NCBI GenBank assembly: GCA_017999985.1
Contig: JAGNKU010000001.1
Span: forward strand, 425,276 to 489,275
Source of the DNA: Phycisphaerae bacterium
GTDB lineage: Bacteria; Planctomycetota; Phycisphaerae; UBA1845; Fen-1342
DNA length: 64,000 nt
Direction of reading: 5' to 3'
Positions 42,581 through 51,529 of the stretch are shown here, piece after piece; position 1 is the stretch's first letter; each line of letters starts with the position of its first letter. The notes beneath the pieces are model-generated. The model was not told the origin of the DNA and ran no database searches. It saw nothing but the letters and a program-made list of their open reading frames with translations. Both the position numbers and the translations under genes were made by a program.

Positions 42581-43699
42581 CTACCGTCGCACCGGCACCA
42601 GCGGCGCCCGATCGGCCCGCGCCAGCGCGACGCGCAGCCCGCGCACGCTGCCCTGCAGGTGGGCACGGACCGTGGCCAGCACCGGTCGCTCGCTCGCATG
42701 GTGCCCGACCAGCACCGCCGTGACGCCGCGCCGCAGCAGCTCCAGCGCGTCATGATGCTTCAGCTCGCCGGTCACCACCAGCGAATCCGGGTCGCGAAAC
42801 GCCCGCGTGCCAAACGCCCCCGCCGCCGCCGTCACCGAACGGAAGCGGCGGCGCAGGTCGCCGACAACCGTGGCGGCGGACAGATCGACGCAGCGGCCGA
42901 GCTTGCGCAGCAGCACCGTGCCGCGCTCGGGTTTGCGCAGCCGGCCGATGCGCCCGAGCCCGACCGTGCCGCGCCCAGTTGGTTCATGCAGCGGATACAC
43001 GTCGAACGCCGGCTCCTCGTAGGAATGCGCCGCGTACAGCGCCCGCACCACCGGACCCAGTCGGACGCGCGGCACGATCATCTCCAGCCGGACCTCGTCG
43101 GCGTGCTCCAGCACCTGGCGTCGCCCGACGGTCGGATGCGTGGTCTCGTCGCCACGAAACGTGCCCCGCCCGGCCAATTCAAAGCTGCATTCCGCGTAGT
43201 GGCCGATCACGCCGGCGCCCGCCGCGGCCAGCGCGCGACGCAACGCGTCCACGTCGCGCGGCGGAACGAAGACCACGAGCTTGTATTGCCGATCGGTGCT
43301 CACCTGCGGCTCCAGCGGGTAGCGCTCGACCGGCGCGAACGCGTCCAGCAGCACATCGTTGGTCCCACCGGGCGCGGCATCGAGCGCCGTGTGCAGCGCA
43401 ATAATCGCGATCCGCGCCGCCAGCAGGTCCGGCAGCCGGGTCGTCGAAGCGTCAGCGGCCGGCGTCACCACGCGAATGCCCTTGAAGATCGGCGGGTGAT
43501 AAACGACCAGCAGATTCACCCGGCTGCGCAACGCCTCGCGCGCCACGGCGTCCGTGAGATCAATCGCAAGCAAAACGCGCGTCGCCGGCCACTCCGGCCG
43601 CCCGGCCAGCAACCCCACGTTGTCCCAGTCGGCCGCGTATTCGAATGGGGCCAGCGCCGCGAGCGCGCCCAGCACATCCGCCACGGTGCGGTCACTCAT
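42581..43699 (-). CDS. Nif3-like dinuclear metal centre protein
   Basis: A 372-residue protein of the Nif3/YqfO family. The conserved parts are D-W-D-N-V-G-L-L-A-G at the N-terminus, V-Y-H-P-P-I-F-K (family H-H-P is usual, here Y-H-P), A-L-H-T-A-L-D and, near the C-terminus, G-H-H-A-S-E-R with Glu. A CutA-like insert (about 130-240) splits the domain, as in YqfO. These proteins have been linked to GTP cyclohydrolase I-type or metal-dependent hydrolase roles, but the function is not settled. Its ATG overlaps the pabC stop by 8 bp, so translation is coupled. The folate link of pabB/pabC is of interest given that tie, but remains inference. Confidence 0.93.
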   Translation of the reverse strand: MSDRTVADVLGALAALAPFEYAADWDNVGLLAGRPEWPATRVLLAIDLTDAVAREALRSRVNLLVVYHPPIFKGIRVVTPAADASTTRLPDLLAARIAIIALHTALDAAPGGTNDVLLDAFAPVERYPLEPQVSTDRQYKLVVFVPPRDVDALRRALAAAGAGVIGHYAECSFELAGRGTFRGDETTHPTVGRRQVLEHADEVRLEMIVPRVRLGPVVRALYAAHSYEEPAFDVYPLHEPTGRGTVGLGRIGRLRKPERGTVLLRKLGRCVDLSAATVVGDLRRRFRSVTAAAGAFGTRAFRDPDSLVVTGELKHHDALELLRRGVTAVLVGHHASERPVLATVRAHLQGSVRGLRVALARADRAPLVPVRR

Positions 43700-44555
43700 C
43701 GCCGCTCTCCCGGTCGATCAGGTCGCCGTACGCGATCGCCAGCTTGCGCGTCACGTCGCCTGGCTTCTCGTTGCCGATGGCCTGCCGCCCGATCCGCACG
43801 ACCGGCACCAGCTCGACCATGCTGTTCGTGAGGAACATCTCTTCCGACGCGAGCAGGTCATCCAGCTTGAGCGGCGCCTCGCGCACCGGCACGTCCAGCT
43901 CGACCGCCAGCTCGAACACCGCCGCCCGCGTGATCCCGGGCAGCACCGGCGTGTCCAGCGGCGGCGTGAGCAACTGCTCGTCACGCACCACGAACACCGT
44001 GCTGATCGCGCCCTCCGCGACAAACCCCTCCGGCGTGAACCAGAGCGCCTCGAAGGCGGACTGGGCATGCGCGGCCCGCAGCGACGCCAGGCGGGCAAAG
44101 TAACTGGTCGTCTTGTGGCCAACCGTCGCATCGCCGCGGCACTGGCGGCATTCCGACGCGACGACGGTTACGCCGCGCGTGTAGCATTCATCGGGGTACT
44201 TGTCCGCCGGCGCGAGCGTGGCGACGATCGTGAGCTGCGGTGTGTCCGCGGCGGTGGCGTGCAGCGAGCCCGTGGTGACGGTCAGGCGCACACGCGCATC
44301 GGCGCCCGCGTGCGGGGCGAGGACCTGCCGGACGTTCTCGTGCAGGTCGTCCGCGTCCGGGACGACCGTCCAGCCCAGCGTGCGGGCCGACGCGATCAGC
44401 CGGTCGATGTGCTGCTGCAGGCGGAAGATGCGGCCGTTATAGGCGCGCATCGTCTCGAAGAGCCCGATGCCCTGCATGAAGCCCGAATCAAAGACGCTGA
44501 CCCGGGCCTCCTCGGCCGGCATGAGCGTGCCGTTGATGCTGACCCAGTGCCGCAC
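43692..44555 (-). CDS. pabC: Aminotransferase class IV, 4-amino-4-deoxychorismate lyase
   Basis: A 287-residue PLP enzyme of fold type IV. The PLP lysine is Lys148 in G-H-K-T-T-S-Y; the family motifs D-S-G-F-M-Q-G-I-G-L-F-E-T and F-L-T-N-S-M-V-E-L-V-P-V are present. D-amino acid and branched-chain aminotransferases share the fold. The direct downstream position after pabB, with a 28-bp gap, favours the ADC lyase step of p-aminobenzoate (folate) synthesis. It overlaps the Nif3 gene by 8 bp. Confidence 0.88.
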   Translation of the reverse strand: MRHWVSINGTLMPAEEARVSVFDSGFMQGIGLFETMRAYNGRIFRLQQHIDRLIASARTLGWTVVPDADDLHENVRQVLAPHAGADARVRLTVTTGSLHATAADTPQLTIVATLAPADKYPDECYTRGVTVVASECRQCRGDATVGHKTTSYFARLASLRAAHAQSAFEALWFTPEGFVAEGAISTVFVVRDEQLLTPPLDTPVLPGITRAAVFELAVELDVPVREAPLKLDDLLASEEMFLTNSMVELVPVVRIGRQAIGNEKPGDVTRKLAIAYGDLIDRESGDE

Positions 44556-44583
44556 GTTCTGCTCCTGACAGCCTGGACGCGAG

Positions 44584-46002
44584 TCAAACGGCGACCCGCA
44601 CCGCCGCGCCCGCGATGCCCAGCCCGCGGAGGATGCCCGCCGCCTTGGCGCATGTCTCCGCGTATTCCGCGGCCGGCTGCGAGTCCGCGACGATCCCGCC
44701 GCCCACGTAGAGTGTCGCCGCCGGACCGCGAATCTGCAAAGTGCGAATCGCGACGTTGAAGGTCATCTGCCCGTCCAGGCCAAGCACGCCGAGCGCGCCC
44801 GTGTACGCCCCGCGCGCCACCGGCTCCAGCTCGTCGATGATCTCCAAGGCGCGGATCTTGGGCACGCCGCTGATCGACCCGGCTGGAAAACACGCGGCCA
44901 GCAGTTCCAGTCCGTCGCGGCCCGGGGCCAGGCGGCCCGTCACGTCCGCGACCGTGTGGAACACGGTCGGATGGACCTCGACACGTCGTGCCGCGGCGAC
45001 CCGCACGCTGCCGAAGCGACACACGCGGCCCAGGTCGTTGCGGTGCAGATCAACAATCATCGCCAGCTCCGCGGCCTCCTTCGCCGACTCGAGCAGCTCC
45101 CGGCGGTTTCGCTCATCCACGGCGGGGTGCCCCGTGTGCGGACGCGTCCCCTTGATCGGCTGCGTCAACACGACATCACCGCGCACCCGCAGGAACAGCT
45201 CCGGCGACACGGAGGCAATCGCACCATCCGACCAGCGCAGTAGCGCCGCGTACGGCGCCGGGTTCGCACGCCGCACGCCAACATACGTCGCAAACGCATC
45301 CGCGATGCCTCCCACGCGCAGCCGGCGCGCCAGATTGACCTGGTAGATGTCGCCGGCCGCGATGTACGCCAAGGCCCGCGACACGGCGTGCTGAAAATCC
45401 GCCCGCGGCGGCGCGTACTCCAGCACCGCGGGCTGGAACGCAAACTCGTGACGCGTAGTCGCAGCCACCGCCCAGCGCGCCAACCACTCGTCGTCGCCGT
45501 CCGCGCTCCAGGGTAGCCCCGTCAGACCCTGCGCCCGCACGGCGAACGCCCTCTGCTCGGCGTGATCCAGCACGATTCCGCGGTCGTAGAGGCCCAGCCG
45601 CAGCAATGGCAGTCCAAGGTCCTCGGCGTGCGACGCCGGCAGACGCTCCAACTGCCGGCCCAGCTCGAACCCGATGTACCCCACCCAGCCTGGCCCGACC
45701 TCCCACGGCAGCTCGGGCAGGTGGGGCAGCCGGTCGCACGCGCGGCGCCACAACCGCCAGCCGCTCGTACCACGGTCCCGTGCAACCCCACCCGCGACCA
45801 GCGTCGCCGGCCCGCCGTCGAACTGGCTGATAACGGCACAAGGGCGCGTGCAGAGGAGGCTGAACCGGGCCCCCGGTGGGGCGGAGGCGATGTCGACCGG
45901 GCTGTCCAACCAGGCCAGCTCTCCGCCGTCGGCATACCGCCACGCGGCGGCCGGCACGTCTGCCGGCCATGCCGCTTCCCGAATGTCCCAGTCGGGGCGC
46001 AT
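44584..46002 (-). CDS. pabB: Aminodeoxychorismate synthase component I
   Basis: A 472-residue chorismate-using enzyme. The C-terminal half holds the family block: G-D-I-Y-Q-V-N-L-A-R, P-I-K-G-T-R-P, D-L-H-R-N-D-L-G-R-V, F-P-A-G-S-I-S-G-V-P-K, and G-G-G-I-V-A-D-S. The P-I-K-G-T signature with Lys distinguishes PabB from TrpE. It makes aminodeoxychorismate with a PabA glutaminase not found here. GGGAGAG precedes the ATG at 46002; the longer frame starts without a ribosome site. It heads the operon pabB, pabC, Nif3, isomerase. Confidence 0.94.
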   Translation of the reverse strand: MRPDWDIREAAWPADVPAAAWRYADGGELAWLDSPVDIASAPPGARFSLLCTRPCAVISQFDGGPATLVAGGVARDRGTSGWRLWRRACDRLPHLPELPWEVGPGWVGYIGFELGRQLERLPASHAEDLGLPLLRLGLYDRGIVLDHAEQRAFAVRAQGLTGLPWSADGDDEWLARWAVAATTRHEFAFQPAVLEYAPPRADFQHAVSRALAYIAAGDIYQVNLARRLRVGGIADAFATYVGVRRANPAPYAALLRWSDGAIASVSPELFLRVRGDVVLTQPIKGTRPHTGHPAVDERNRRELLESAKEAAELAMIVDLHRNDLGRVCRFGSVRVAAARRVEVHPTVFHTVADVTGRLAPGRDGLELLAACFPAGSISGVPKIRALEIIDELEPVARGAYTGALGVLGLDGQMTFNVAIRTLQIRGPAATLYVGGGIVADSQPAAEYAETCAKAAGILRGLGIAGAAVRVAV

Positions 46003-46024
46003 TCTGCTCTCCCAAGCGGCGCCT

Positions 46025-46030
46025 ATAATA
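46025..46030 (-). promoter_or_regulatory. Possible -10 element of pabB
   Basis: TATTAT on the minus strand, 22 nt upstream of the pabB ATG. No convincing -35 hexamer was seen. Confidence 0.35.
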
Positions 46031-46222
46031 GCGGGCAGCCGCGAGTAACCCAAAGCGAGATTCACGAAAGCGAGCTGTCTGTAACATATTTACGTTCAAT
46101 GCATTACAGCACAGTAGGCGATTCGGGGCTGCGGCGGCCATGCGGCTCGTTACCGCGCACGGAACAAACCGCCGACAACCTCGCTAACCTTCGCGTCGGA
46201 CGATGGTCTTGATTGTGTGTGG

Positions 46223-46228
46223 TATAGT
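46223..46228 (+). promoter_or_regulatory. -10 element of the tyrosine-rich protein gene
   Basis: TATAGT, 43 nt before the ATG at 46272, in the middle of a relatively AT-rich gap. The -35 region is not obvious. Confidence 0.4.
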
Positions 46229-46271
46229 GACCTGAGCAGAACCTCGGGCAACGGTACGAGAGGATTCTGAA

Positions 46272-46670
46272 ATGAAAGCTCGCAACGGACTGTTCGCAAT
46301 CGTCGCCCTCGGATGTGCCGTCGCGCTCAGCACGCCGGCGCTCGCGGGCGGTTTCGGCTTCAGCTTCAGCTATGGCCGCGGTGGGTATTACCGGCCGGTG
46401 TATTACGCACCGCCGGCGTACGTTTACCGCTCCTACGCGCCGGTCGTGGTCTACGACGACTTCTATGCCCCGGATGTGGTGGTTTACCGGGACTACGCCC
46501 CGCGCGCGTACTATCGCAGTTACTCGTACTGCGGCCCGCGCCCGTACTACCGCAGCTACTCGTACTGCGGGCCGCGCCCGTACTACCGTAGCTACTACGC
46601 GCCGCGCTCCGTCGGCTTCTCGTTCGGGTATTCGGGCGGCCATCACCACCATCGCGGACATCGGCACTAG
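46272..46670 (+). CDS. Small secreted Tyr/Arg-rich repeat protein with His-rich tail
   Basis: A 132-residue protein with a clear signal peptide (M-K-A-R-N..., cleavage after A-L-A near residue 25). The mature part is low-complexity: about a quarter Tyr, with tandem copies of Y-C-G-P-R-P-Y-Y-R-S-Y-S and related Y-R-S-Y units (residues about 75-110), and a C-terminal cluster of four His followed by R-G-H-R-H. No known enzyme domain is recognisable. Tyr-rich repeats with few Cys occur in adhesive, self-assembling or metal-binding surface proteins; the His tail could bind metal ions. It has its own -10 element and a strong terminator 25 bp downstream, so it is a one-gene unit. Function unknown. 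Confidence 0.85.
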   Translation: MKARNGLFAIVALGCAVALSTPALAGGFGFSFSYGRGGYYRPVYYAPPAYVYRSYAPVVVYDDFYAPDVVVYRDYAPRAYYRSYSYCGPRPYYRSYSYCGPRPYYRSYYAPRSVGFSFGYSGGHHHHRGHRH

Positions 46671-46694
46671 GCAAGCGCCAGACACAGATTCAGA

Positions 46695-46744
46695 ATCCCC
46701 CATGCAGGCATCGTCATGGTGCCTGTCATGGGGGATACTTTTTC
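46695..46744 (+). terminator. Rho-independent terminator of the tyrosine-rich protein gene
   Basis: A 16-bp stem ATCCCCCATGCAGGCA pairs with TGCCTGTCATGGGGGAT (one bulged T) around a 9-nt loop and is followed by ACTTTTT. It starts 25 bp after the stop codon and also separates this gene from the convergent fucosidase gene. Confidence 0.9.
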
Positions 46745-46777
46745 CCCTCTACCGCCAACGAGGCTGCGGCGCGGCTC

Positions 46778-48889
46778 TCATCGGCCAGGCAAGTTCGCCG
46801 GATCGTCCCCGCGATCCGGCCGAAACAGCGCCGTCGCCGGCACACGCTGCCGATCGATGCCCGGGCCGGCGTACGCCACCTCGAGCGCGACGTCGCCGGT
46901 CCGCTGGAAGAAATCCACGCAAATCGGATGCAGCCCGGCCGCGAGCGCGAGCTGGCCCGCGCGCTGCCCGGCGGAGTGCAGGCCGTCGTGATCCACGACG
47001 AGTTCATCGCCGATGTAGAGCCGGCTGCCATCGTCCGACGTAACGAAGAAACGGTATACGCCGGCGCTGGGCACGCGGATGAAGCCGGTATAGCGCAGCC
47101 CGTAGCGCTCGTTAATGCGGCGAGGCGTGAGGTCGAAATCGGCGACGTTGCCCCTGGCGACTGGCTCGAGCGCCCCGAAATCGGGCAGGCGCTCCCAGTC
47201 CCCTTCAAAATACGCGTACCGCAGGCCGTTGGTCATTTCGCCACATTCGACCGCGGGGCGGGGTGTAACCTGCGTGAACGTCGCTGCGCCCGCGTCACTG
47301 ACCGGCTGACCGTCGCGGAAAACGCGCGCCTGCACGGTAGTTGTCCGGGTCAACTGCAGCGGACCCGCGACGCGTGACGACGCGGCGGTGGGCGGCGTGC
47401 CATCCACGGTGTAGCGCAGCTCCACATCCGGACGCTCGGCGGCGATCGTCACTGCAAGCGTATCGACAAAGACTTCGGAAGGCGCGGCGAACGTCGGTGG
47501 TAGCACGACGTCCGGCCTGCCGGCCATGTCCAGCACCACCACCGTGTTGGTCGAATCGGGTGCCGCGGACGGGACGCGAATGACGAGTGCGTCTTCAGCC
47601 CGGTCAACCTGGAGCGGCTGCCGGCTCTCGTCCGACAACAGGTAGGCCGTTCGCGCTTTGTTGGCGAGTCCGTGAACAGTGAGCGTTCTCTCAGCAGGCC
47701 AGTCGAACACGTGCAAGTACAGCCGCGTGTGGCCATCGGGCAGCGCCTTCTGCGTGCAACGCCCCCACGGCAGCTTGCCGAACGGCCCGGCCTGTGTGCC
47801 GTAAATCGCTTCGCCGTTCAACTTCATCCAGCGGCCGATGTCGCGCAGGCGCTCGACGCACGCCGGCGGAAATTCGCCTTCGGCCGTCGGGCCGACATTC
47901 AGCAGGAAATTGCCGCCCTTGGACGCGATGTCGGCGAGCATCCGGATGAGCTCACGGCTGGACTTCCAGTTCTGATCATGCTTGTTGTAGCCCCAGTGGT
48001 CGTTCATCGTGATGCAGGATTCCCAGTCCACGCCCGGCAGGCCGGCCGGTGGTACTTCCTGCTCCGGCGTGCCGAAGTCGCCGGCGAACTCGGCGCCCTT
48101 GGTCAGCCCCTGCATGTCGTTGCGGCCCTTGTCCACACGGTTGTTGATGATGATCGCGGGGTCCAGGCCGCGCACATACGCGTACAAGTCCAGGCCGTGG
48201 GCATGCATCCAGGTCTGCTCCCATTCGCCGTCGAACCACAGCACGCCAATTGGCCCGTACTTCGTCACCAGCTCACGCACCTGGTTCTTCAGGTAGGCGA
48301 TGTAGCGGTCGAAATCCGCGCCCTCGGCCGAGCGCTGCTCCCACGTCCGCCGCGGCAGGTAGTCCGGGTGGTGCCAGTCCATGATCGAGTGGTACCAGCA
48401 CATGCGCAGGCCCGCACGGCGCGTGGCCTCCGCCAGCTCGCGCAGGACATCGCGCTTGAACGGCGTGGACATCACGTCGTAATCGGTGTGCTCCGAGTCG
48501 AACAGGCAGAACCCGTCGTGGTGCTTACTGGTGATGACGATGTACTGCATGCCCGCGTCTTTGGCCATCTGGGCCCACGCGGCGGCATCGAAGCGCGTCG
48601 GGTTGAACTGCTCGCGGAAGTGCTCGTACTGCGCGACCGGAATCTGCGCCGTCGTGAGGATCCACTCACCGTGATTCGTGCGTCCTTCCCACTCACCGGC
48701 AGGAATCGCATACAACCCCCAGTGAATGAACAGGCCGAACCGCGCCGCGCGCCACCACGCCATCCGCGCGTCCTTTTCCGCCGGCGATTCGGCCGGCAGC
48801 GTCGCCGGCGTCTGGCACAGCGCTGTGCACGCGGCGTAGCCACCGGCCAGCAGCGCCAATCCGAGCATGAGCCGTGCAGTCGTTCGCAT
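46778..48889 (-). CDS. Secreted alpha-L-fucosidase (GH29) with chitobiase-like and PA14 domains
   Basis: A 703-residue exported enzyme: signal peptide (about 1-20), GH29 barrel (about 38-400) with F-G-L-F-I-H-W-G, T-S-K-H-H-D-G-F and the nucleophile Asp220 in L-W-F-D-G-E-W; a chitobiase/hexosaminidase C-terminal-like sandwich (about 480-560); and a PA14 domain at the end (about 570-695, Y-R-F-F-V-T-S-D-D-G-S-R-L-Y). It should release L-fucose from glycans, and the extra domains probably bind carbohydrate. The ATG at 48889 was chosen for its signal peptide; the frame upstream overlaps the divergent SDR gene. No other fucose gene is adjacent. Confidence 0.92.
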   Translation of the reverse strand: MRTTARLMLGLALLAGGYAACTALCQTPATLPAESPAEKDARMAWWRAARFGLFIHWGLYAIPAGEWEGRTNHGEWILTTAQIPVAQYEHFREQFNPTRFDAAAWAQMAKDAGMQYIVITSKHHDGFCLFDSEHTDYDVMSTPFKRDVLRELAEATRRAGLRMCWYHSIMDWHHPDYLPRRTWEQRSAEGADFDRYIAYLKNQVRELVTKYGPIGVLWFDGEWEQTWMHAHGLDLYAYVRGLDPAIIINNRVDKGRNDMQGLTKGAEFAGDFGTPEQEVPPAGLPGVDWESCITMNDHWGYNKHDQNWKSSRELIRMLADIASKGGNFLLNVGPTAEGEFPPACVERLRDIGRWMKLNGEAIYGTQAGPFGKLPWGRCTQKALPDGHTRLYLHVFDWPAERTLTVHGLANKARTAYLLSDESRQPLQVDRAEDALVIRVPSAAPDSTNTVVVLDMAGRPDVVLPPTFAAPSEVFVDTLAVTIAAERPDVELRYTVDGTPPTAASSRVAGPLQLTRTTTVQARVFRDGQPVSDAGAATFTQVTPRPAVECGEMTNGLRYAYFEGDWERLPDFGALEPVARGNVADFDLTPRRINERYGLRYTGFIRVPSAGVYRFFVTSDDGSRLYIGDELVVDHDGLHSAGQRAGQLALAAGLHPICVDFFQRTGDVALEVAYAGPGIDRQRVPATALFRPDRGDDPANLPGR

Positions 48890-49022
48890 GGGTCGTACGC
48901 TCCCGAAGGATCTGGGCGGGTACGGCGGCCGACGCGGCCCGCACCCGCTGCCAGTATGCGGCGCGCCCACAGCTTTGGGAAGCGGGTTGCCACGGCGGGC
49001 GGTTTGCGGCAAGGTGTGGGGC

Positions 49023-49808
49023 ATGGACACCGGCCTGCAGGACCAATGCGTACTGATCACGGGGGCGTCGGGCGGCATCGGGCTGCCGACGGCGGAGGCG
49101 TTCGCGGCGGAGGGTGCGCGCCTCGTGCTGCACGGCCACCGACACATGGAGCCGCTGCACGCGCTGCGCTCGCGCCTGTCCGTGCCCAGTGTCGTGCTGT
49201 CCGCTGATCTGCGCGACGAAACCCAGGTGGAGCGGCTCTTCGCGGACGCGCTGCAGTTCGCGCCGCGCATCGACGTCGTGGTCGCCAACGCCGGGGCCTG
49301 GGTGAAGGACGCCATTCCGCTGCACGAAATGACCCACGCGCAGTGGGATGAGACGCTCGCCGCCGACCTGACGAGCGTGTTCCTGACCTGCCGCGCATTC
49401 CTGCGGCATCTCGCCGCCACCCCGCGCGCGTCCGCCGCGCTCGTGCTCGTCGGCTCGACCGCAGCCATCTTCGGCGAAGCGGACCACGCCGACTACGCCG
49501 CCGCCAAGGCCGCCGTCACGTACGGGCTGATGCTGAGTTTGAAGAACGAGATTGTCCGCCTTGCGCCGCGCGGGCGCGTCAACGCGGTGTGCCCCGGCTG
49601 GACCCGGACCGCGTCCGCCGCCGATCAGCTCGCCGGCAGCGACGTGCTCCGTCGCGTCCAGGCCACCATCGCACTCAACAAGATCGCGACACCGCAGGAC
49701 GTGGCGGCCGCGATCGTCTTCCTCGCCAGCGAACGGCTGGCCGGACACATTTCCGGCGTTGTCCTGCCCGTGGCCGGCGGAATGGAGGGGCGCCTGCTGC
49801 ATCCGTAG
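49023..49808 (+). CDS. Short-chain dehydrogenase/reductase
   Basis: A 261-residue NAD(P)-dependent oxidoreductase: G-A-S-G-G-I-G cofactor loop (about residues 14-20), N-A-G in the middle, catalytic Ser145, Tyr158 and Lys162 (Y-A-A-A-K) and P-G-W-T-R-T after it. The cytosolic role is unknown: the family covers sugars, steroids and 3-oxoacyl thioesters (FabG-like). AAGGTG lies 6 nt before the ATG. It is divergent from the fucosidase gene, so a link to fucose oxidation is possible but unproved. Confidence 0.92.
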   Translation: MDTGLQDQCVLITGASGGIGLPTAEAFAAEGARLVLHGHRHMEPLHALRSRLSVPSVVLSADLRDETQVERLFADALQFAPRIDVVVANAGAWVKDAIPLHEMTHAQWDETLAADLTSVFLTCRAFLRHLAATPRASAALVLVGSTAAIFGEADHADYAAAKAAVTYGLMLSLKNEIVRLAPRGRVNAVCPGWTRTASAADQLAGSDVLRRVQATIALNKIATPQDVAAAIVFLASERLAGHISGVVLPVAGGMEGRLLHP

Positions 49809-49873
49809 TCGCATGGCCCGTGCGGCTGTTCGACGGCCTCCGCTATTGAATTGTGCGCGCCGGTGGTGCTCGG

Positions 49874-49879
49874 TATAGT
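49874..49879 (+). promoter_or_regulatory. Possible -10 element of the response regulator gene
   Basis: TATAGT 31 nt before the GTG start at 49911; the strong AGGAG site follows it. Confidence 0.45.
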
Positions 49880-49910
49880 AGTGGTGCTGAGGAACTGAGG
49901 AGACGGGGCC

Positions 49911-50567
49911 GTGCCGAAGCAGCTTGCGATCCTGATCGCGGACGACCACGCGCTCGTCCGCAAGACCCTGCGCCGCACACTGGAAACCGAGCCGGACCTG
50001 TTCGTGGTCGCCGACGTCGCCACGACCGACGAGGCCATCGCCGAGGCGCGCCGCCAAAAACCTGACATCGTCCTGCTCGACGTGGATATGCCGGGTGTGG
50101 TGTCATTCGACGCCGCCCGCACTATTCGCAGCGAAAACCCTGCGGTACGCGTCGTGTTTCTCAGCGCGTACTTCCAGGATCGCTACATCGCGCAGGCACT
50201 GGCCGTCGGCGCATCGGGCTACGTCACGAAGAACGAGCCGCCCGAAGTGCTCATCCAGGCGATCCGCGACGTGGCGGCGGGGTCCGCGTACTATTCGCCG
50301 GAGGTCCGGGCGCGCATCGTGCTCGATGCCAGCGGGCCGGGCCTGGGCCAGGCGGTGCGGGCCCGCGCGGGCGCGCTGACCGAGCGCGAACTGCAGGTGC
50401 TGCGATATGTCGCGCGCGGCATGTCCAAACGCGAAATCGCCGATGTGCTCCACCTGAGCGAGCGCACGGTGAACTGCCATTGCGCCAGCCTCATGACCAA
50501 GCTGAACATCCACGACCGCGTCGAGCTGGCGCGCTACGCGATTCGCGAAGGCCTGATCGAGGCTTGA
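49911..50567 (+). CDS. LuxR/NarL-type response regulator
   Basis: A 218-residue two-component regulator. The receiver (1-120) has D-D-H acidic pocket, phospho-acceptor Asp57 (L-L-D-V-D-M-P-G) and the conserved Lys in T-K. The C-terminal LuxR helix-turn-helix (about 150-215; L-T-E-R-E-L-Q-V-L-R and L-S-E-R-T-V-N-C-H) should bind DNA. A GTG start with AGGAG upstream is used. No kinase is adjacent; the heme-containing kinase at 37938 is the closest but not linked by sequence. Confidence 0.94.
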   Translation: MPKQLAILIADDHALVRKTLRRTLETEPDLFVVADVATTDEAIAEARRQKPDIVLLDVDMPGVVSFDAARTIRSENPAVRVVFLSAYFQDRYIAQALAVGASGYVTKNEPPEVLIQAIRDVAAGSAYYSPEVRARIVLDASGPGLGQAVRARAGALTERELQVLRYVARGMSKREIADVLHLSERTVNCHCASLMTKLNIHDRVELARYAIREGLIEA

Positions 50568-50661
50568 AATCCCCTCAATCCGAAACTGCGCACGCGGGCA
50601 CCGCGCGACCACTGGCGTTGCATTCCTGAATCTTCGCGCACCAAACATGCACCACTTCGAC

Positions 50662-50689
50662 TTGCCTCGCGCCGTCTGACGCATATAGT
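50662..50689 (+). promoter_or_regulatory. Probable promoter of the VOC-domain gene
   Basis: TTGCCT at 50662-50667 and TATAGT at 50684-50689 with a 16-bp spacer, about 140 bp before the ATG at 50831. Confidence 0.45.
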
Positions 50690-50830
50690 CGTGATGACGT
50701 GTGTGTCGGGCCCATGCACCGCGTCTGGTCGAGCTCTTCACAGCGACGCCCCCGACGGGTGCGTCGTGCCCTGCCGCGCGGTCTCGGTCCGACAGGTTCA
50801 GCCAGGGTGTTCGGACAGAAAGGGCAGACC

Positions 50831-51325
50831 ATGACTACAGCGACACAACGCATACCGGAAGGTTTCCACACGCTTACGCCGCACCTCGTGGTGCGTGACG
50901 CCGCGGAGGCAATCGCGTTCTACAAGCGGGCGTTCGGCGCGGAGGAATTCAGTCGCATGCCGGGGCCGGACGGCCGCAGCATCATGCACGCGGACCTGAA
51001 GATCGGCAGTTCGCACGTGTTCCTGTGCGACGAGTTCCCGGAGATGGGCGCGAAGTCGCCGCAGACGCTGGGCGGCACGCCGGTGACGATGCACATGTAC
51101 GTCGAGGACGTGGACAGGGTCTTCCGTCAGGCGGTGGCGGCGGGCGCGCAGGTCGTGATGCCGCTGCGCGACCAGTTCTGGGGCGACCGCTACGGCGTAC
51201 TGCACGATCCGTACGGCCATGCGTGGTCGATCGCCAGCCACGTCGAGGACCTCTCACCGGAAGAGATGCAGAAGCGTGCCGCGGCGGCGTTCGCCGGCGG
51301 CGGCTGCGGCGAGAAGCACGGATAG
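50831..51325 (+). CDS. PhnB-like VOC (glyoxalase/bleomycin resistance superfamily) protein
   Basis: A 164-residue cytosolic protein with a paired beta-alpha-beta-beta-beta fold: L-V-V-R-D-A-A-E-A-I-A-F-Y-K-R-A-F-G at the start and Q-F-W-G-D-R-Y-G-V-L-H-D-P-Y-G-H-A-W at the end, typical of the PhnB-like group. Function in this group is usually unknown. AAAGGG lies 7 nt before the ATG; the longer frame upstream lacks a ribosome site. It is convergent with groEL. Confidence 0.93.
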   Translation: MTTATQRIPEGFHTLTPHLVVRDAAEAIAFYKRAFGAEEFSRMPGPDGRSIMHADLKIGSSHVFLCDEFPEMGAKSPQTLGGTPVTMHMYVEDVDRVFRQAVAAGAQVVMPLRDQFWGDRYGVLHDPYGHAWSIASHVEDLSPEEMQKRAAAAFAGGGCGEKHG

Positions 51326-51529
51326 CACGGCGTTCGCGCCGGCGTGGCAGCCAGCGGTTGCTGCCCGAAGATGTCGGGTCGCTACCGCGCCCTATCGTAA
51401 GATACGCCGGGGCGCGTCCTGGTGAACCGGCCCCGGCGTCGTGTCTGTTCGTCCTGTCGGGCGATAGGTAGTCGGCGCGGCGCCAACGGCTCCGCGCCAA
51501 CCGTCTCCCTGCCAAGGAGAGGAGTTACT

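Noticed and set aside
51326-51529. groEL terminator in the groEL/VOC gap
   Set aside because: A short TCTCC/GGAGA stem exists but no T-run follows it on the groEL strand.
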